Part shown: in pieces, positions 12,401 to 24,400 of the stretch | Position numbering within the stretch: the first letter of the stretch is position 1 | Layout: each line of letters opens with the position of its first letter | Source: Ailanthus altissimus | Taxonomy: Eukaryota > Streptophyta > Magnoliopsida > Sapindales > Simaroubaceae | Length of the DNA: 64,000 nt | Reading direction: 5' to 3' | Assembly: GCA_946807835.1 (NCBI GenBank) | Contig: OX327686.1 | Coordinates: forward strand, 4,526,001-4,590,000 | Made by a program: the position numbers and the translations under genes | Notes under the pieces: model-generated | The model's database searches: none | Told to the model about the DNA's origin: nothing | The model's input: only the letters and a program-made list of their open reading frames with translations

Positions 12401-15400
12401 AATAATTTTGGCATTTGTATTTCATGAATGACTCTCATGCAATGTTGTTATGGGGCACTACTTTTGCTATGGAAAAATTAGTCATCTGCGAAAGCCCAAT
12501 GGGAATTTTCAGACTCAGTTCTTTGAGTGGCATAAACCCTTCCCTCATTGAGACCAGCAGTTTTTGAAGATCCTTTTAAATTTCTTACTGTAGACCAAAA
12601 AGTGGTTTACGAATGAAAGAATTCTCAAATTAACAAATTTATAATAGCAATCTTAATGTTTGACCATCCAATTACAACTGCTTGGAACATGCAGCGATGG
12701 CTTTTTTATTTTGTTGCTTCTCTAGCAGCTTCGATAAATTTTCTTTTTATTTGTTGTTAGTTATATAATCTTTCTATGCATGTATTGACAGGGATCCTTT
12801 TTTATTCTAATTTTTTTATATCTACTCATGGCTTGGTGTTAATTTACTAGCAGTCTAATCATAGTCTTGATGCTATTATTGAAATAGTTCTAAGATTGCT
12901 TTGTATATTCTGAGGCCATGAAATTTCACTGCACATAAGATGATATTTATCTTTTGTTTCCTCATACTCCCATCAGGTTGCGTCATCATTGAATTCTTCA
13001 TACTGTTACATATTACATAGTGGTTCCACTGTCTTTACATGGTCTGGAAACCTTACAACCTCGGAGCACCAGGAGCTTGTTGAGAGGCAGCTGGATCTGA
13101 TTAAGGTATGATTTATATTATTAAATTATATTATAACTTTACTGAGACTTGATTCTGCCTAACATCCTTCCCCATGAGTGTTCTCTGGCCAAATGTTTCT
13201 AATGGACAGAGCAGATGTTAAGATGATTATATCTTCATGTAAATTCAAAATATCAGGATGTTATGGACGAAGTCCCTGGTGAAATGCTCTAGATTGAAAA
13301 TCATTATAGACTCAAGTTGAGTTAAAGGACCAGAGTGCCTTAATTTAATTCTAAACTATTGTGTTGTATGCATTTGGATGTTCTTATGGATTCTCATGTT
13401 TTGTTTTCCCAGATAGAGCTCCTTGATCTTTATGGTTCTCATAGCTTGTTGAATTTTGCAGCCAAATCTACAAAGCAAGCCACAAAAAGAAGGTTCGGAA
13501 TCTGAACAATTCTGGGATTTGTTAGGAGGGAAATCTGAATACCCAAGTCAAAAGATTGCAAGGGAGGCTGAAAGCGATCCTCACCTTTTTTCTTGCACAT
13601 TCTCAAAAGGCATGCACTAATATTTTCTGTCTTTTGTGTTGAATTTTTAATATAAACTTTTAAGTTTCTAATCCTTTTTTTGATCTTTTCTTTCTCCATG
13701 GCTATGATTACTGCCTAAATGCATGCTCTTCTGCAGGAAATCTGAAGGTAATGTGAAAATTGGCATATATAATTAGAAGTTTCTTCTTAATTATGCTTAT
13801 TTGTAAGATGTGTTTAGAATATAGGGCTGTCATCTTTATACATTTTATGTGCTTGTGTGTCATCTTTTCCTAGCTAATTATTACTGGATACATTGTTATA
13901 TATTATATTCTAGGAATATTTTCTGATTTTAATTGGTTAGTAGATTTACAACATTAGCATGCACAGGTTCACATGTATAAATTGAAAGCCATATTATGTG
14001 TACTGCTAGTTGCAACATGGCATAAAGTTGGAAGTTATTATTGCAGGTGTCGGAGATCTATAACTTCACTCAGGATGATTTGATGACTGAAGATATATTC
14101 ATCCTGGATTGTCACTCAGAGATCTTTGTCTGGGTTGGGCAACAGGTTGACTCTAAGAATAAAGTGCATGCTTTGACGATTGGGGAGGTAACATTAATTA
14201 GCTCTTTGTATATAATAAACGGTTGCACTTTGGGTTCCGAGTATCAATGTAATTTCAAGAACTCATTTTAGGTGTCACCATGTCATTTTTTTATTTAAAC
14301 TCAAACCTTTATACAATGACTCTTGGCTTGGCCATAGAATCTGATTGTTTTAATTTAAGACTCTACATATTTAGTCTTTTAAGATTTTTAATTCCTGGAA
14401 ACTTGCCTAGCTAGAAACTCATTTCTTTAATAATCATTGTCACAGAAATTTCTTGAGCACGATTTTCTTCTGGAAAAATTATCTTGTGAAGCTCCAATAT
14501 ATATTGTAATGGAAGGGAGTGAGCCACCTTTCTTCACACGATTCTTTACATGGGATTCGGCAAAGACCTCAGTAAGTGGTCTAACAGTTATGCAAAGTGT
14601 TTGCTGTAACTTTGAATTGTGCAAGGGATTAAATTTTTTATTTGCTGCAGATGCTTGGAAATTCATTCCAAAGGAAACTTACAATTCTGAAAAATGGTGG
14701 TACACCAGTTGTAGATGTAAGTCTTCTTTCTATGCTTTCGGCTAGACATTTTTGCCATCTTGATTTTCAGTTGTTGCTTTCCTAGTGTACTTGGTAGGTC
14801 TTGCACCTCGAGCTCCTCATCATCCTATCTTATGGCTTTACATCTAATTTTTCTCAATGGTTCATAAGTCTTGCATGATAATTACTTGACACTCAAGGAA
14901 ATTTGCTTAATAAAATGTCTATATAGCTAGTAAATAACTGTTTAAATGCTTGTATTATAAAATTGACTAGTTTGATTTTCTTAAATATTTGCTTTTTTGT
15001 TAAACATCAATTGCGTCTCTGAAAGATTTGAAAATATATGTTTTGTTGAGAAGGGGCAAACCAAATAGTTGATCGATTGGCAAGGGTATAAAGCTCGACT
15101 TAAAGCCATCTAAACTAATGTCTTGTCTTGTTAAAGTTTAAACCTAAGAAATTAAGTAATACTTTTAAGCTGCATTTTATGTTTGACCACTGTGATACGA
15201 TGTTTGGTTGGGTATGTCATCCATGAACTAGTTCATTCAACTTCTCATCTTCAATTTTTGGGTTTTATTTCCTTCTTTTTTTAGTATTATTCTTGATAAT
15301 GTATCTAATGCATGTTTAGAAACCCAAACGGAGAACACCTGTATCTTACGGAGGAAGGTCTGCTGTGCCAGATAAATCACAGCGTTCTAGAAGCATGTCT

Positions 15401-16143
15401 TTCAGTCCCGAACGAGTTCGTGTGAGGGGCAGGTCTCCTGCTTTCAATGCATTAGCTGCTAATTTTGAGAACCCTAATGCCAGGAACCTTTCAACTCCAC
15501 CCCCAGTAGTTAGAAAGCTGTACCCTAAGTCTGTGACTCCAGATTCTGCAAAATTGACTCCTAAGTCTACTGCTATGGCGGCTCTCACGGTTAGTTTTGA
15601 AAAAACACCATCACCACGAGAGCATATTATACCTAAATCCATTAAAGGTATGAATTGGTTGGGTTCCTGAAAGGTAGTTACTATGTACTCCAGTGTTTGA
15701 CATATACTTGAGATTGAAGTATTTTCTTGTAATGGATGAAGTGAGCCCAGACTCGGCCAATTCAAAACCAGAGTCGAATTCTAAGGATAAGGAGAACTCT
15801 ATGAGCAGCAGAATTGAATCCCTCACTATACAGGAAGATGTCAAAGAGGGAGAGGCTGAAGATGAGGAAGGTCTCCCCATATACCCATATGAACGCCTTA
15901 AGATAACATCGACTGATCCTGTTACAGAAATTGATGTGACCAAGCGAGAGGTACTACTAAAATGGCATTATTTGTTTTTGTCAACTTACAACTTGATGTT
16001 GTTCTGATTATTGTACATTATGTGTGCAGACTTATCTGTCATCAGCAGAGTTCAAGGAGAAATTTGGGATGACAAAAGATGCTTTCTATAAACTGCCGAA
16101 GTGGAAACAGAACAAGCTTAAAATGGCTCTTCAGTTGTTCTGA
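479..16143 (+). CDS. VLN4: Villin, VLN4/VLN5 class (actin-bundling protein)
   Basis: Encodes a 962-aa villin, which binds, bundles and caps F-actin in a calcium-dependent way. Coding exons: 479-534, 811-910, 1892-1960, 2053-2289, 2389-2566, 2644-2776, 3164-3326, 3427-3574, 3715-3815, 4495-4650, 11049-11117, 11247-11315, 11403-11540, 12977-13105, 13462-13609, 13737-13747, 14047-14187, 14446-14571, 14651-14716, 15320-15647, 15742-15950, 16030-16143. All phases join. Six gelsolin repeats fill residues ~20-720 ([10 protein letters not shown] opens repeat 1, [10 protein letters not shown] repeat 4). A Ser/Pro/Arg-rich linker follows, then a C-terminal headpiece with [16 protein letters not shown]. 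The start ATG lies in ACCATGGCAG and gives the usual N-terminus [18 protein letters not shown]. Introns 4 and 15 use GC donors, and intron 10 carries a copia insertion. Length suits VLN4 or VLN5, and neighbours favour the VLN5 locus, so the exact orthologue is open. Confidence 0.93.
2290..2388 (+). other. GC-AG intron (villin intron 4)
   Basis: The exon ends GTAAAAGAG and the intron begins GCAAGT, the strong consensus for GC donors. The acceptor is TTGACAG before CTTCCTTTTGC. Only this junction keeps the conserved [15 protein letters not shown] run in frame. No nearby GT gives the same product. Confidence 0.85.
5458..5604 (+). repeat. 5' LTR of the villin-intron copia element
   Basis: 147 bp. 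Compared by eye with the 3' LTR it differs by four substitutions and lacks a 3-bp ATG present there. It contains TCTATGTATATAATAACC, a possible TATA region. Confidence 0.93.
5605..5616 (+). other. Copia primer-binding site
   Basis: TGGTATCAGAGC directly follows the 5' LTR. This is the standard plant copia primer-binding site, complementary to the 3' end of initiator methionine tRNA. Confidence 0.92.
6355..10420 (+). pseudogene. Decayed copia gag-pol
   Basis: Fragments in several frames keep copia order. Gag: start at 6355 ([10 protein letters not shown]), [19 protein letters not shown] and [10 protein letters not shown] near 6721-6960, then a damaged zinc knuckle near 7060. Integrase: HSDVWGP at ~7888, [10 protein letters not shown] near 8070, and [12 protein letters not shown] near 8160, where the expected catalytic Glu is Lys (codon 8183-8185). 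Reverse transcriptase: the YVDD codons are intact at 9532-9543 but followed by TAG at 9565. RNase [11 protein letters not shown] near 10015 and [12 protein letters not shown] near 10247. At least seven in-frame stops are TAG where the family usually has Gln. It cannot encode a working polyprotein. Confidence 0.9.
10481..10494 (+). other. Copia polypurine tract
   Basis: AGCTTGGGGGGCAG lies immediately upstream of the 3' LTR, where second-strand synthesis is primed. Confidence 0.75.
10495..10644 (+). repeat. 3' LTR of the villin-intron copia element
   Basis: 150 bp, starting TGTTGAGATG and ending TTCACA. The second copy of the GCTAT target duplication follows at 10645-10649. Confidence 0.93.
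13610..13736 (+). other. GC-AG intron (villin intron 15)
   Basis: The exon ends TCTCAAAAG and the intron starts GCATGC, a weaker GC donor than that of intron 4. The acceptor is CTTCTGCAG. The junction is needed to reach the 11-nt exon 16 in the right phase. Confidence 0.72.
13737..13747 (+). other. 11-nt microexon (villin coding exon 16)
   Basis: GAAATCTGAAG lies between TTCTGCAG and GTAATG. With the single G left by exon 15 it gives GGA AAT CTG AAG (GNLK), joining FSCTFSK to [11 protein letters not shown] exactly as expected for plant villins. Skipping it would shift the frame. Confidence 0.82.
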
Positions 16144-17450
16144 GCCCCTTCTTGCCTCCACATTCAATTCATCTCCCTGCAGTTGATGTTGCAGCTTTGC
16201 AGGTGAAGAGCTTGCTTGTAAATCTGTTCAAATTCTTTCATTGCAGTAAAATTGTCTATGGCATACATATTTACAATTACAAACTATTCTGATCGCGCTG
16301 CTTTCTTTGTTCGTGCAGTGGGCAAACTCAATTTCTGAGGAGTGAAAGGGACAGCATCAGTGCATTTTTAGCTGCTTCTGATCCCAAGAAGCTTGTTTTC
16401 ATGATTGATGAACAAAATTGGAGATTTTTTTTTTCCCCATTTTTTTTTCTCACTTGATGGTTTGAATGTCTAGCAATTTTTTCCCCCTTATCTTGGTTGA
16501 GTTAGTTGCTTTGTTATTCTTTATGGTCACAGGTTGGTTGTGAGCTTGCATTTTTGTTTCTTAATTTCATTTAAGATATTGATTTCTATAGATTGCTTAG
16601 GGGCTTGCGAATTACAAACGTTTTAGGTTGTATTGTACAACCGAGGATGAAAAATGTGTACAGAAGAGTGTAAAGACTTAGTCCACTTATTTTTTTTTCC
16701 CTTCTAATAATACAAGTGTGATTTTTTTTTTTTGGGGTAGCCTTTTTCTTATAGTACCTTTCTTTTCCCCATTTCTGATGGTAAGTTACATTTTTACAAT
16801 GTTCCTTTTGCCTCATATCGGGGAGCTTAGAACTAGAAAAAGAAGAAAGCATTGGGGAAATTCGGAAGCCATGTATCAAACTTCTGTTGTACTGCAGTTT
16901 TGTTGCAGTAAAAGATTTCGGTGGATCATTTTGACACAAATTTTGATTCTTTTGTTTTGCCTCACATGAATGTTCAATTTTATTGCACTTCCATTATTCT
17001 CCCCCAATTCGTTGTAGTTAGTGTCTTTTTTTTTAAACACTATAAATTGATTTTAGATGTCATGTATTTATTTTATTTCCCCCTTCCCAGTTATGCAAAT
17101 ATTTGGTAAAAACATCATGCTTTGTATTTGGCACACTTGTGGTATTTCTTGGTGAATGATACTAATACAATCTTGGTTATGTTTTGTCATTGCTTTTGGT
17201 TACAGCATTGGCCTATCTATTTTGCTTTTGGATTTTGGTTATACATTTGTGCCTTAAGAAATCAAATCATATTGATTTCAAATATAAATAGTCTAGCATT
17301 AAGAAAATGTTAGGTATATAAACTACTATAAAAACTTGTACAAACTGTTATGGCTGTAATATATCATTGCCAGTGAAGACTGACATTGAGAATAAAAGTG
17401 ATAAAGAACTATCTATACTTGTTACTTTAGCTAAACTCTTACGAGGTTTA
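16144..17450 (+). other. Villin 3' UTR region with a possible 3' UTR intron
   Basis: No coding sequence is seen. A candidate intron lies at 16203-16318: TTTGCAG then GTGAAGAG at the donor, CTTTGTTCGTGCAG at the acceptor. The region is T-rich, with poly-T runs near 16426-16450 and 16690-16735. An AATAAA lies near 17391. The end of the transcript is not determined. Confidence 0.4.
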
Positions 17451-17584
17451 AATATTTATGTACCCAACTTTAAGTTTTATGGGTTTTCATATGATATAAT
17501 TCTTTTTAAAGGGCTTTTTAATTAATTTATTTTATTGGTTAAAGATGGTGTGTGAGGACTATTTTATCTTTATTATTGAATAAA

Positions 17585-17825
17585 ACACAATTTTAGTTAT
17601 AAAATGTTCGATAAAATTGTCTATCCTTGTTGAGTAGTTTTATTTTGATAATTTATAGAGCAAAATTTATTTCAAATTATATTTTGCTCGAGAAAAAATA
17701 ATTGTTTTGTCGAGTAAAATTTGTTTTCAGTTGTAAAATGTTTTGACAATTTTATCTCTTTGTCGAGTAAAGTTCTTTTTTAACTATGTAATGCTTAACA
17801 AAGTTGTCAATAACTATTGAGTATC
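17585..17825. repeat. Degenerate short tandem repeat, ~60-bp period
   Basis: Recurring words such as TGTCGAGTAAA, TTGTTGAGTA, TTATAAAATGTT and ACAAAGTTGTC appear about four times with poor spacing. It resembles an old, diverged tandem repeat. Boundaries are approximate. Confidence 0.4.
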
Positions 17826-19009
17826 GTTTGCATCTTTTATTTATTTAGATTTTTATTTCATTCAAACTTATTAATCTCTTAGAATTTGATTTCCCACATT
17901 ATATTACATCTAAATAAAATTCTGCATACACCATTTACAAAATTACTACGAAAATTACTCTCTTTTCTATTAGAAACAGGTAAATAAATATAGAAACAAC
18001 CAACAAAAAAAAAAACAAATTACATAATGTAAATCAAGGGAAATTATTTAATTCTAAAAAATATTATTATGTTAGTGTTTTTGACAGAAAGTTGTTATTA
18101 TTATTATTATTTATTAAGTGTAGAGATAATGGATGTAGAGAATGATTTTGTGTTATGTGGCATAAACGTATTAAATGGGATTGGTGAAGGAGACGAGGGT
18201 AAAATAATCCCCACACCCTATCTTTAGCTAATAAAATAATTCTTCTTTCTAAATTTTGAATTAAAGCTTAATTTATTACAAAAAGCTCATAAATATTTAT
18301 AAATAGATAAAAAGAGAGCTACTTTTTTATTTCAGTAGAATTTAAAAAAAAAATTAAATAAATAGAGAACCTATTATACTTATTTTGCTAAGGTCTCAAT
18401 AAGTGAGTCTTAATTGAATTTTTTTATTATATTCTAATTTTACTTAAATTTTACAATTCTCATATCCTATAAATAAATGGGAGGGATAAAATCATAAAAG
18501 GGAGTATGAGTGATCAATTTCTTCTCTATTAATTATGAGTTTTCACAGAGGATTCTCAAAGATAAATAGTGACTTATTTTTTATTATGTAAAAATTTTGT
18601 TTTTATATATATTTATTATAAAATTATTATTCAATAATTTTATACGAGGGAACTCATCAAATTTAGTAAAATAGACATAAGCCTAAATTGTATTGAAGCA
18701 CTATAAATTTTGTGCCTTATTGTGTCTCTTAATTTTATTTTTGTTAATAAAAAATAATAATAATAACAAATTTAATTCATTGACTTTAAGATAACTAAAT
18801 TTTGAAATCAACAATTTAATGTTATCTGTACAAAATGTTATAAAAAATCACGAAAACATAAAAATTAACAAAAATTAATAATTTGAAGAAAGGAGTGCTT
18901 CTAAGCCACCATGACTTTAAAAATAAAAAAGGAGAAGATGAGGAAAAAAAGAAGAAGCAAAACATGAGCTGCATGCAAGTAGAATTAAAAAAAGGTAAAA
19001 GACAGACTT
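17826..19009. other. AT-rich intergenic DNA
   Basis: Very AT-rich, with homopolymer A/T runs and ATT triplet runs near 18097. No gene, tRNA or element end was recognised. Confidence 0.5.
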
Positions 19010-19680
19010 TTAAAGTTTAGCGAAAGGAATTGAAAGACTTTAAAATTTTAAAGAGCCATATAAATTCTTGTCTAATAACGAAAATTGTTTAAATTAATAG
19101 TTAATTAGTTAAAATTGATGAAAGTATCAAAATACACTTATATGTAGTATGAAAGTACCAAAATGCTCTAGTATATAGTTTTAAAATAAAATAATAAAAA
19201 TATATACTTAGTGGGACTTAAATTCAAGACTTTTAGCTCAAAACTAAACTTTTGAAATTCAGCGGAACGGATTGAAAAACTCTAAAATTTTAAAAGGGCA
19301 ACATAAACCCTTGTCTAATAATAAAATGATTTAAATTAACGGTCGATTAGTCAAAATTGATGAAAGTATCAAAATGTCCGAGTATGTAGTTTTAAAATAA
19401 AAAAATAAAAATATGCACTTAGTGGGACTTAAATTCAAGACTTTTAACTCAAAACTAAACTTTTGAAATTTAGCGGAAGGGATTGAAAAACTCTAAAGTT
19501 TTAAAAGGGCAATATAAACCCTTGTCTAATAATAAAAATCATTTAAATTAACGGTCGACTAGTTAAAATTGATGAAAGTATCAAAATGTCCGAGTATGTA
19601 GTTTTAAAATGAAAAGATAAAAATATGTACTTGGTGTGACTTAAATTCAAGACTTTTAACTTAAAATGATGGGACTCAAA
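19010..19680. repeat. Three-copy tandem repeat, ~211-bp unit
   Basis: The phrase AGCGGAA(G/C)GGATTGAAAAACTC and the following ~190 bp recur at 19260 and 19471 (211-bp period). A more diverged first copy is anchored at 19018 and carries about 30 extra bases near 19140-19170. Each unit contains GATGAAAGTATCAAAATG and GGGACTTAAATTCAAGAC. Confidence 0.85.
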
Positions 19681-19934
19681 CTAAAAATATTTGAGTGAAA
19701 ATTTAACACCTTAACTATTAGGCTGCAAATAATTTATTGATATTAGATGTAATTATGTTTTATATATACTATAAAGACATCTAGATAATAAATAAAATAA
19801 TAAAAATTTAAAATAAATTAAATTTAAATCTTAAACCTATTCGCTTTTTGTAGATAATTTGATGCATTTGATGTTTAAAATAAAAATCTACGTGTTTATA
19901 AAATTAAAAATTAACTTATGCAAGCAATTATAAT

Positions 19935-20010
19935 TAAAATAGAATTTTTCACGAACATCTTGGTTCATATTGTAAAATAGGATTTTTCACGGACATCTTG
20001 GTTCATATTG
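19935..20010. repeat. 38-bp direct duplication
   Basis: Two adjacent copies, 19935-19972 and 19973-20010, each containing TTTTTCACGAACATCTTGG or its one-base variant and ending TTCATATTG. They differ at two bases. Confidence 0.9.
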
Positions 20011-21253
20011 TGATACTTTTGGGAAGAAGTTCCTTTTCATTTTACAAGTTAATTGGCAATTACTTTATTTCCGATCATCCCACCTAAACCTCGTCCTGGA
20101 TTATAACAAAATTTTCTTCGTCATTCATCCTATGAATTTCAGTAAACTTTGCTATGACTGCTCTTTCTTCTTCATGCCATTACAGTAGATAAAAATCTAT
20201 GATTTGAGTCTTGCTAGGCAATTTTACTGTGTTCTATCTATTTATATCATGGGTCATCCTTTGAATTTTTTTGATAGTGCATGATGGAATGGTTTAGAGT
20301 TTGATGCTAGAGAAAAAAAAGTTAAGATTCATCTTATTTATCTGGGAGAGAAAGATCTAAGAAAATCATCGATTATCCAGTGGTCTTGAATGCCATTCAG
20401 TTCTTCTTCACTAACAAGGTATTGGCCATTCCTTGGGCAAACTTTCTTTGTGACTACTTCTTCGGCCTGACACTATTCTCTAGATATGGGGCATAAAGAG
20501 CAGTCGTTTTTCTTTCAATGGCTCTCTAGTTTCATTATTAGATTTCACACTAACTGGGCAATTCTTTTGGTAGCTTTGAAGGAGGTAATGCCTACATTCT
20601 CTAAGAGAGCTCCGTATTCATTTAACTTAGTGTTGATGCAAAGTTTTCCTTCTCTATTCTGTTGATAGCATTCTAATGCCATTGTGCCAAACAAAGCAAC
20701 CTTCTTACATAATCTGTCAGCGGCTTTAAATAAGTCCATTATGTTCCTTTTTCGACAAAAGTATTTACCAAAAAGTTACTCGATGCAAGCAAAGAGTTTA
20801 ATTGCATAGGTCGGAGAAATGTGCTCAACGTTTTTGTATTTTATAGTTTGTGTTTGATTAAAATTTAATTTGTAATTTTATCTGGTTGTATTTGAAAGAT
20901 TAGAGGGTGTGTTAAGAGATTATTATTTTGAATCAAATGAGTTGTTGAAGAGAATGAAAGCCCATTATAAATGAGAAGTGAGGAGCTTCACCAAAATAAT
21001 AAAGCCCCTATATTTAGCTAATAATCCCTTTAATTTAAAATGATGACCATCTCGTCATTTTCATCAACGAATGAAGTTAGAAGTTACTATAACAGAGAAG
21101 AAAGAATAAGAAAGCCATTTTAATCAAGAAATGTAACAAAAATAAACATCTCTTGTACCCAAAAAGAATATGTTCTTTCTTCTTGAAAATATAGCAGTAA
21201 AAGAAATTGAAAAATAAAATAATTTTTTTTTAAGAAAGAAAACACCTGCTCAA
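20011..21253. other. Intergenic DNA with no recognised gene
   Basis: A 64-codon minus frame at 20545-20739 and broken plus frames around 20340-20560 exist, but I recognise no family in them. It may contain a very old coding remnant. The 3' part up to 21413 is probably the 3' UTR of the b5-domain gene. Confidence 0.35.
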
Positions 21254-21413
21254 TTACCTAATGCGTCCGGCATTATACGAGGAAACACGAAATTCACTAC
21301 ATTTACCTCTTAGTTTCACTTTTTCTATTTCCTCAATTTCTATATATGAACACAGGGTAAGTATGCATATGAATACTCTCGTGAATAATGTTAAATCTAC
21401 AGTACAGGAGTGC

Positions 21414-24400
21414 TTAAACACGGCATGTCTGAGCAAGATAATCACACCCTTCATAAACTTCCAAACCTGGCTGATCGAGCTGGTCCTCTCTAAAGCAAGC
21501 ACATCGCTTGCTCATCTTTCCTGTCAAAGCAATTTCCAGAGGTCTTTGAACTAACCTTGGGAAGCCAGTGTCACACCAAACCTAGCAAAAACAGAAATGC
21601 ATCATTAAATGAAACGTTACAGATGCTTCTTCAATCTAGTTGGAAATGAAATCTTATCTAGGTGGAGACTTATTTAATAAAAGCGTCACAAACTATATCC
21701 TTATTAATAAGACATCAAAACTTAAGAACCTAGATGATAAGACCCCAGCAGAAAATAGAAACCTGTCATTTAAATGGTTTGCAGCTACTATCATGAACTG
21801 CTTGACCACAGATTGTGCAAAGAAGGATGCAAAATTCCAGTAACCGTCCCTCTGATGGCAAACTTTCTAATTATGTATACTTCTACGAACAACAAATTTT
21901 CAAGACTATCACATATCAAAACTTGCATTAAACCTCAATCATGCTTGGATTTGGTAATACTTGGGAGTTCTAGAAAGTTGTACCTCTCCGCCCTCATCCT
22001 GACTCCACCTTGAATTGCAACTTGGCTGTTTAGCTTCTTCAGCCTTCTGTTTCTCCAAAAGCTGTGCCCCTCTAGCAGCCTTTGCTTCAGCTCCTTTCAG
22101 ATATTTTGTGGGATTTCCCATACTATCATAGTAACGACCCACCAGCTTACCAACAAATCTGAAAGTAGAAGACTGAGTAAGCATTGCATTTATTTATTGA
22201 CAGTTAAAATTTCTAATTTCTTATTTCTATTTCATTGCTCCTATGCAGCTGATACCAAGCTGGAAAACATAAGTATATTAGATTCATATACATCTGATGA
22301 TTCTGACAGTTATATTACGTTAAAAAATAACAGATACTAAGATTTTCAGAGGATACACAGAAGCCATAATTAGCCGTAGAAAAAAGGATACTTTCATCAA
22401 GATATTTTTTAGAATCTTTCTCCCCAAGAAGAATAGTTTGATATGAGGCTAGGAATGAGCCAGGAGAAGAAGAAATTGTACTCTTAAGTAAAGTTGGTGT
22501 TTCGCATTCATAATACTATTGCTAACATATCTTGAATTCAAATATTACACCCAATTTGTCAAAAAAAAAAAAAAAAAAGAGAAAGAAAAACAATGACAGC
22601 CATTTATCATAGACGGACAAGTTGTTTACCAACGAAAGAAGTAATTAGAAGCTACATTGGAATTTTAGCTTAGGTACTTCATAATGGTCATCATCATCAT
22701 CTAACTGCAAACAAAACATAGTGGTCAATGTGGCCATTGTCATTTTACAAATGTGGCAAGTGGCCCCAACATTGTTCTACAAAGAAAAAAAAATGTGACT
22801 CTAAAGTTGTTTCTGCGCTGACTAGTTTGCATTATGAAATTAGTTTAAAAAAAAGTGCTATACGTGGAGAAAGATATTGAAAATTAGGGATCATTATATC
22901 GTTGACAATTCAAAGATATTACTTGCTTATGGTAGGATAGTTTTCCTTCTTTTAGTCCACTATAAATGGCCCTTGTGTAATTCTGGAGCAACTTTATACT
23001 GCTTTGTATTACACCCTTTTTCGGTTATTTTCCCTATGTCTCTCTAATTCTATTCTCTTTTCCGCTTTCTCTTTAATTTATGCTCTTTTCACCTTTCTTC
23101 TCTCCCTTTCTTTCTCTTCTAGTCCTTATTCTTTTCTCTTCCCAGTTCTACATCAATACATTCTGAAACTAGGGAAACAGAATACTAGCTTCCCTCTGTC
23201 TCCACTTTCCATTTATTCCCAAATAGTCTACATTTTGTATATCTGTGAGCCATGGATTAGTGTAATTTATGGATCTCTCTAATTGTTATTTCACAGTCTA
23301 ATAGAAATCACTAACAAAGTATATGACAACATTAATCATTTGAAATTTTTTGACTCTTGCTTTCCAACTAAGAGGGGCAAGAGGCCAGCATGTTTCCCAA
23401 CGACTGAAGGTTGTAAGAGCCAACAGTAGTCTCTAGTTTTGAACCTCTTGCACAAGTCAAGAGATATTTTAGTTATTGAAAAAAAGAATCATTATGCAAT
23501 CTAAAACATTACCAAGCTTTGAAAAATGTGAACAAGATAGCAATAAGGAAGATTTCCCAGTATCCATGATGGACTCAGTATGAGTTATCACTCCAGTTAA
23601 TAGGGCTTTGTTAATAGTTTCCATTTTGTTTCTTCTTTTTCTTCTTGTACTTTCTTTCTTTCAACTCCCAACTCAAATGAATATCGATGGACAATGATAA
23701 ATGAATGATGCAAGACTCACGTGTAGCTTTTGAAGTAAAATTGCCGCCATTCAATAATGCTCTTTACCTACAAATATGAAATATATAAACCAAAACATAT
23801 ATGTCAATCAGCAGTTGAAGTGACATAGGCAAGAGAATGCAACAGAAACTTTTGCTTTTGCTTTCATTATTGCTCTTCAATTAACTATCACTTTAGGACA
23901 TGTCTTGATGTGTTCGAGACTGGGTGTGTGTGTGTATGAATAGAGCAAGAGACCCAGGGAGGGAAAGAGGGAGCATCATGTGAAAATACTAAGACTTTTA
24001 TATGAAATGTGAATAGAGATGAATGCATAGCCATTCATCAATTTTCAGAATGTATAAATCTAAATGATAATTTTTTTCCTAGTATTAAAATTCAAGTATT
24101 AAGGCTATTTGGTTTACAACCAGAAACATCTAGAAAAAACGGTTTGACGTATTATCCTTCAAGTAGAGGATATACTTTGGGTGACAGTTGGCCATGATAT
24201 GACTAGAGTTGGGAGAACAATAATTAATGAAATAATTGGATTAGGAAGAACAATAAGATGTTCTTCTGGACAGCTTTGAAAGGTTCAAACTACACATATG
24301 GAAGTCTTAAAGAAGGAAAAAGGTGAGGAAGAAAGACCAAGAGTTCCATAGAACTTATGGATCATGAGAGACTAGAAAATGGCGTACACTGAAATTGCCA

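Noticed and set aside
15346..15943. Minus-strand frames opposite villin exons 20 and 21 (139 and 110 codons)
   Set aside because: Antisense shadows of the Ser/Pro-rich villin linker, whose sense frame is well supported.
20545..20739. 64-codon minus frame beginning MDLFKAADRLCKK
   Set aside because: No recognisable family, no splice-linked partner exons, and neighbouring frames are full of stops. Kept only as unexplained intergenic DNA.
23004..23282. 92-codon hydrophobic frame in intron 6 of the b5-domain gene
   Set aside because: A pyrimidine-rich intronic stretch on the strand opposite the gene; no family match and no neighbouring exons.
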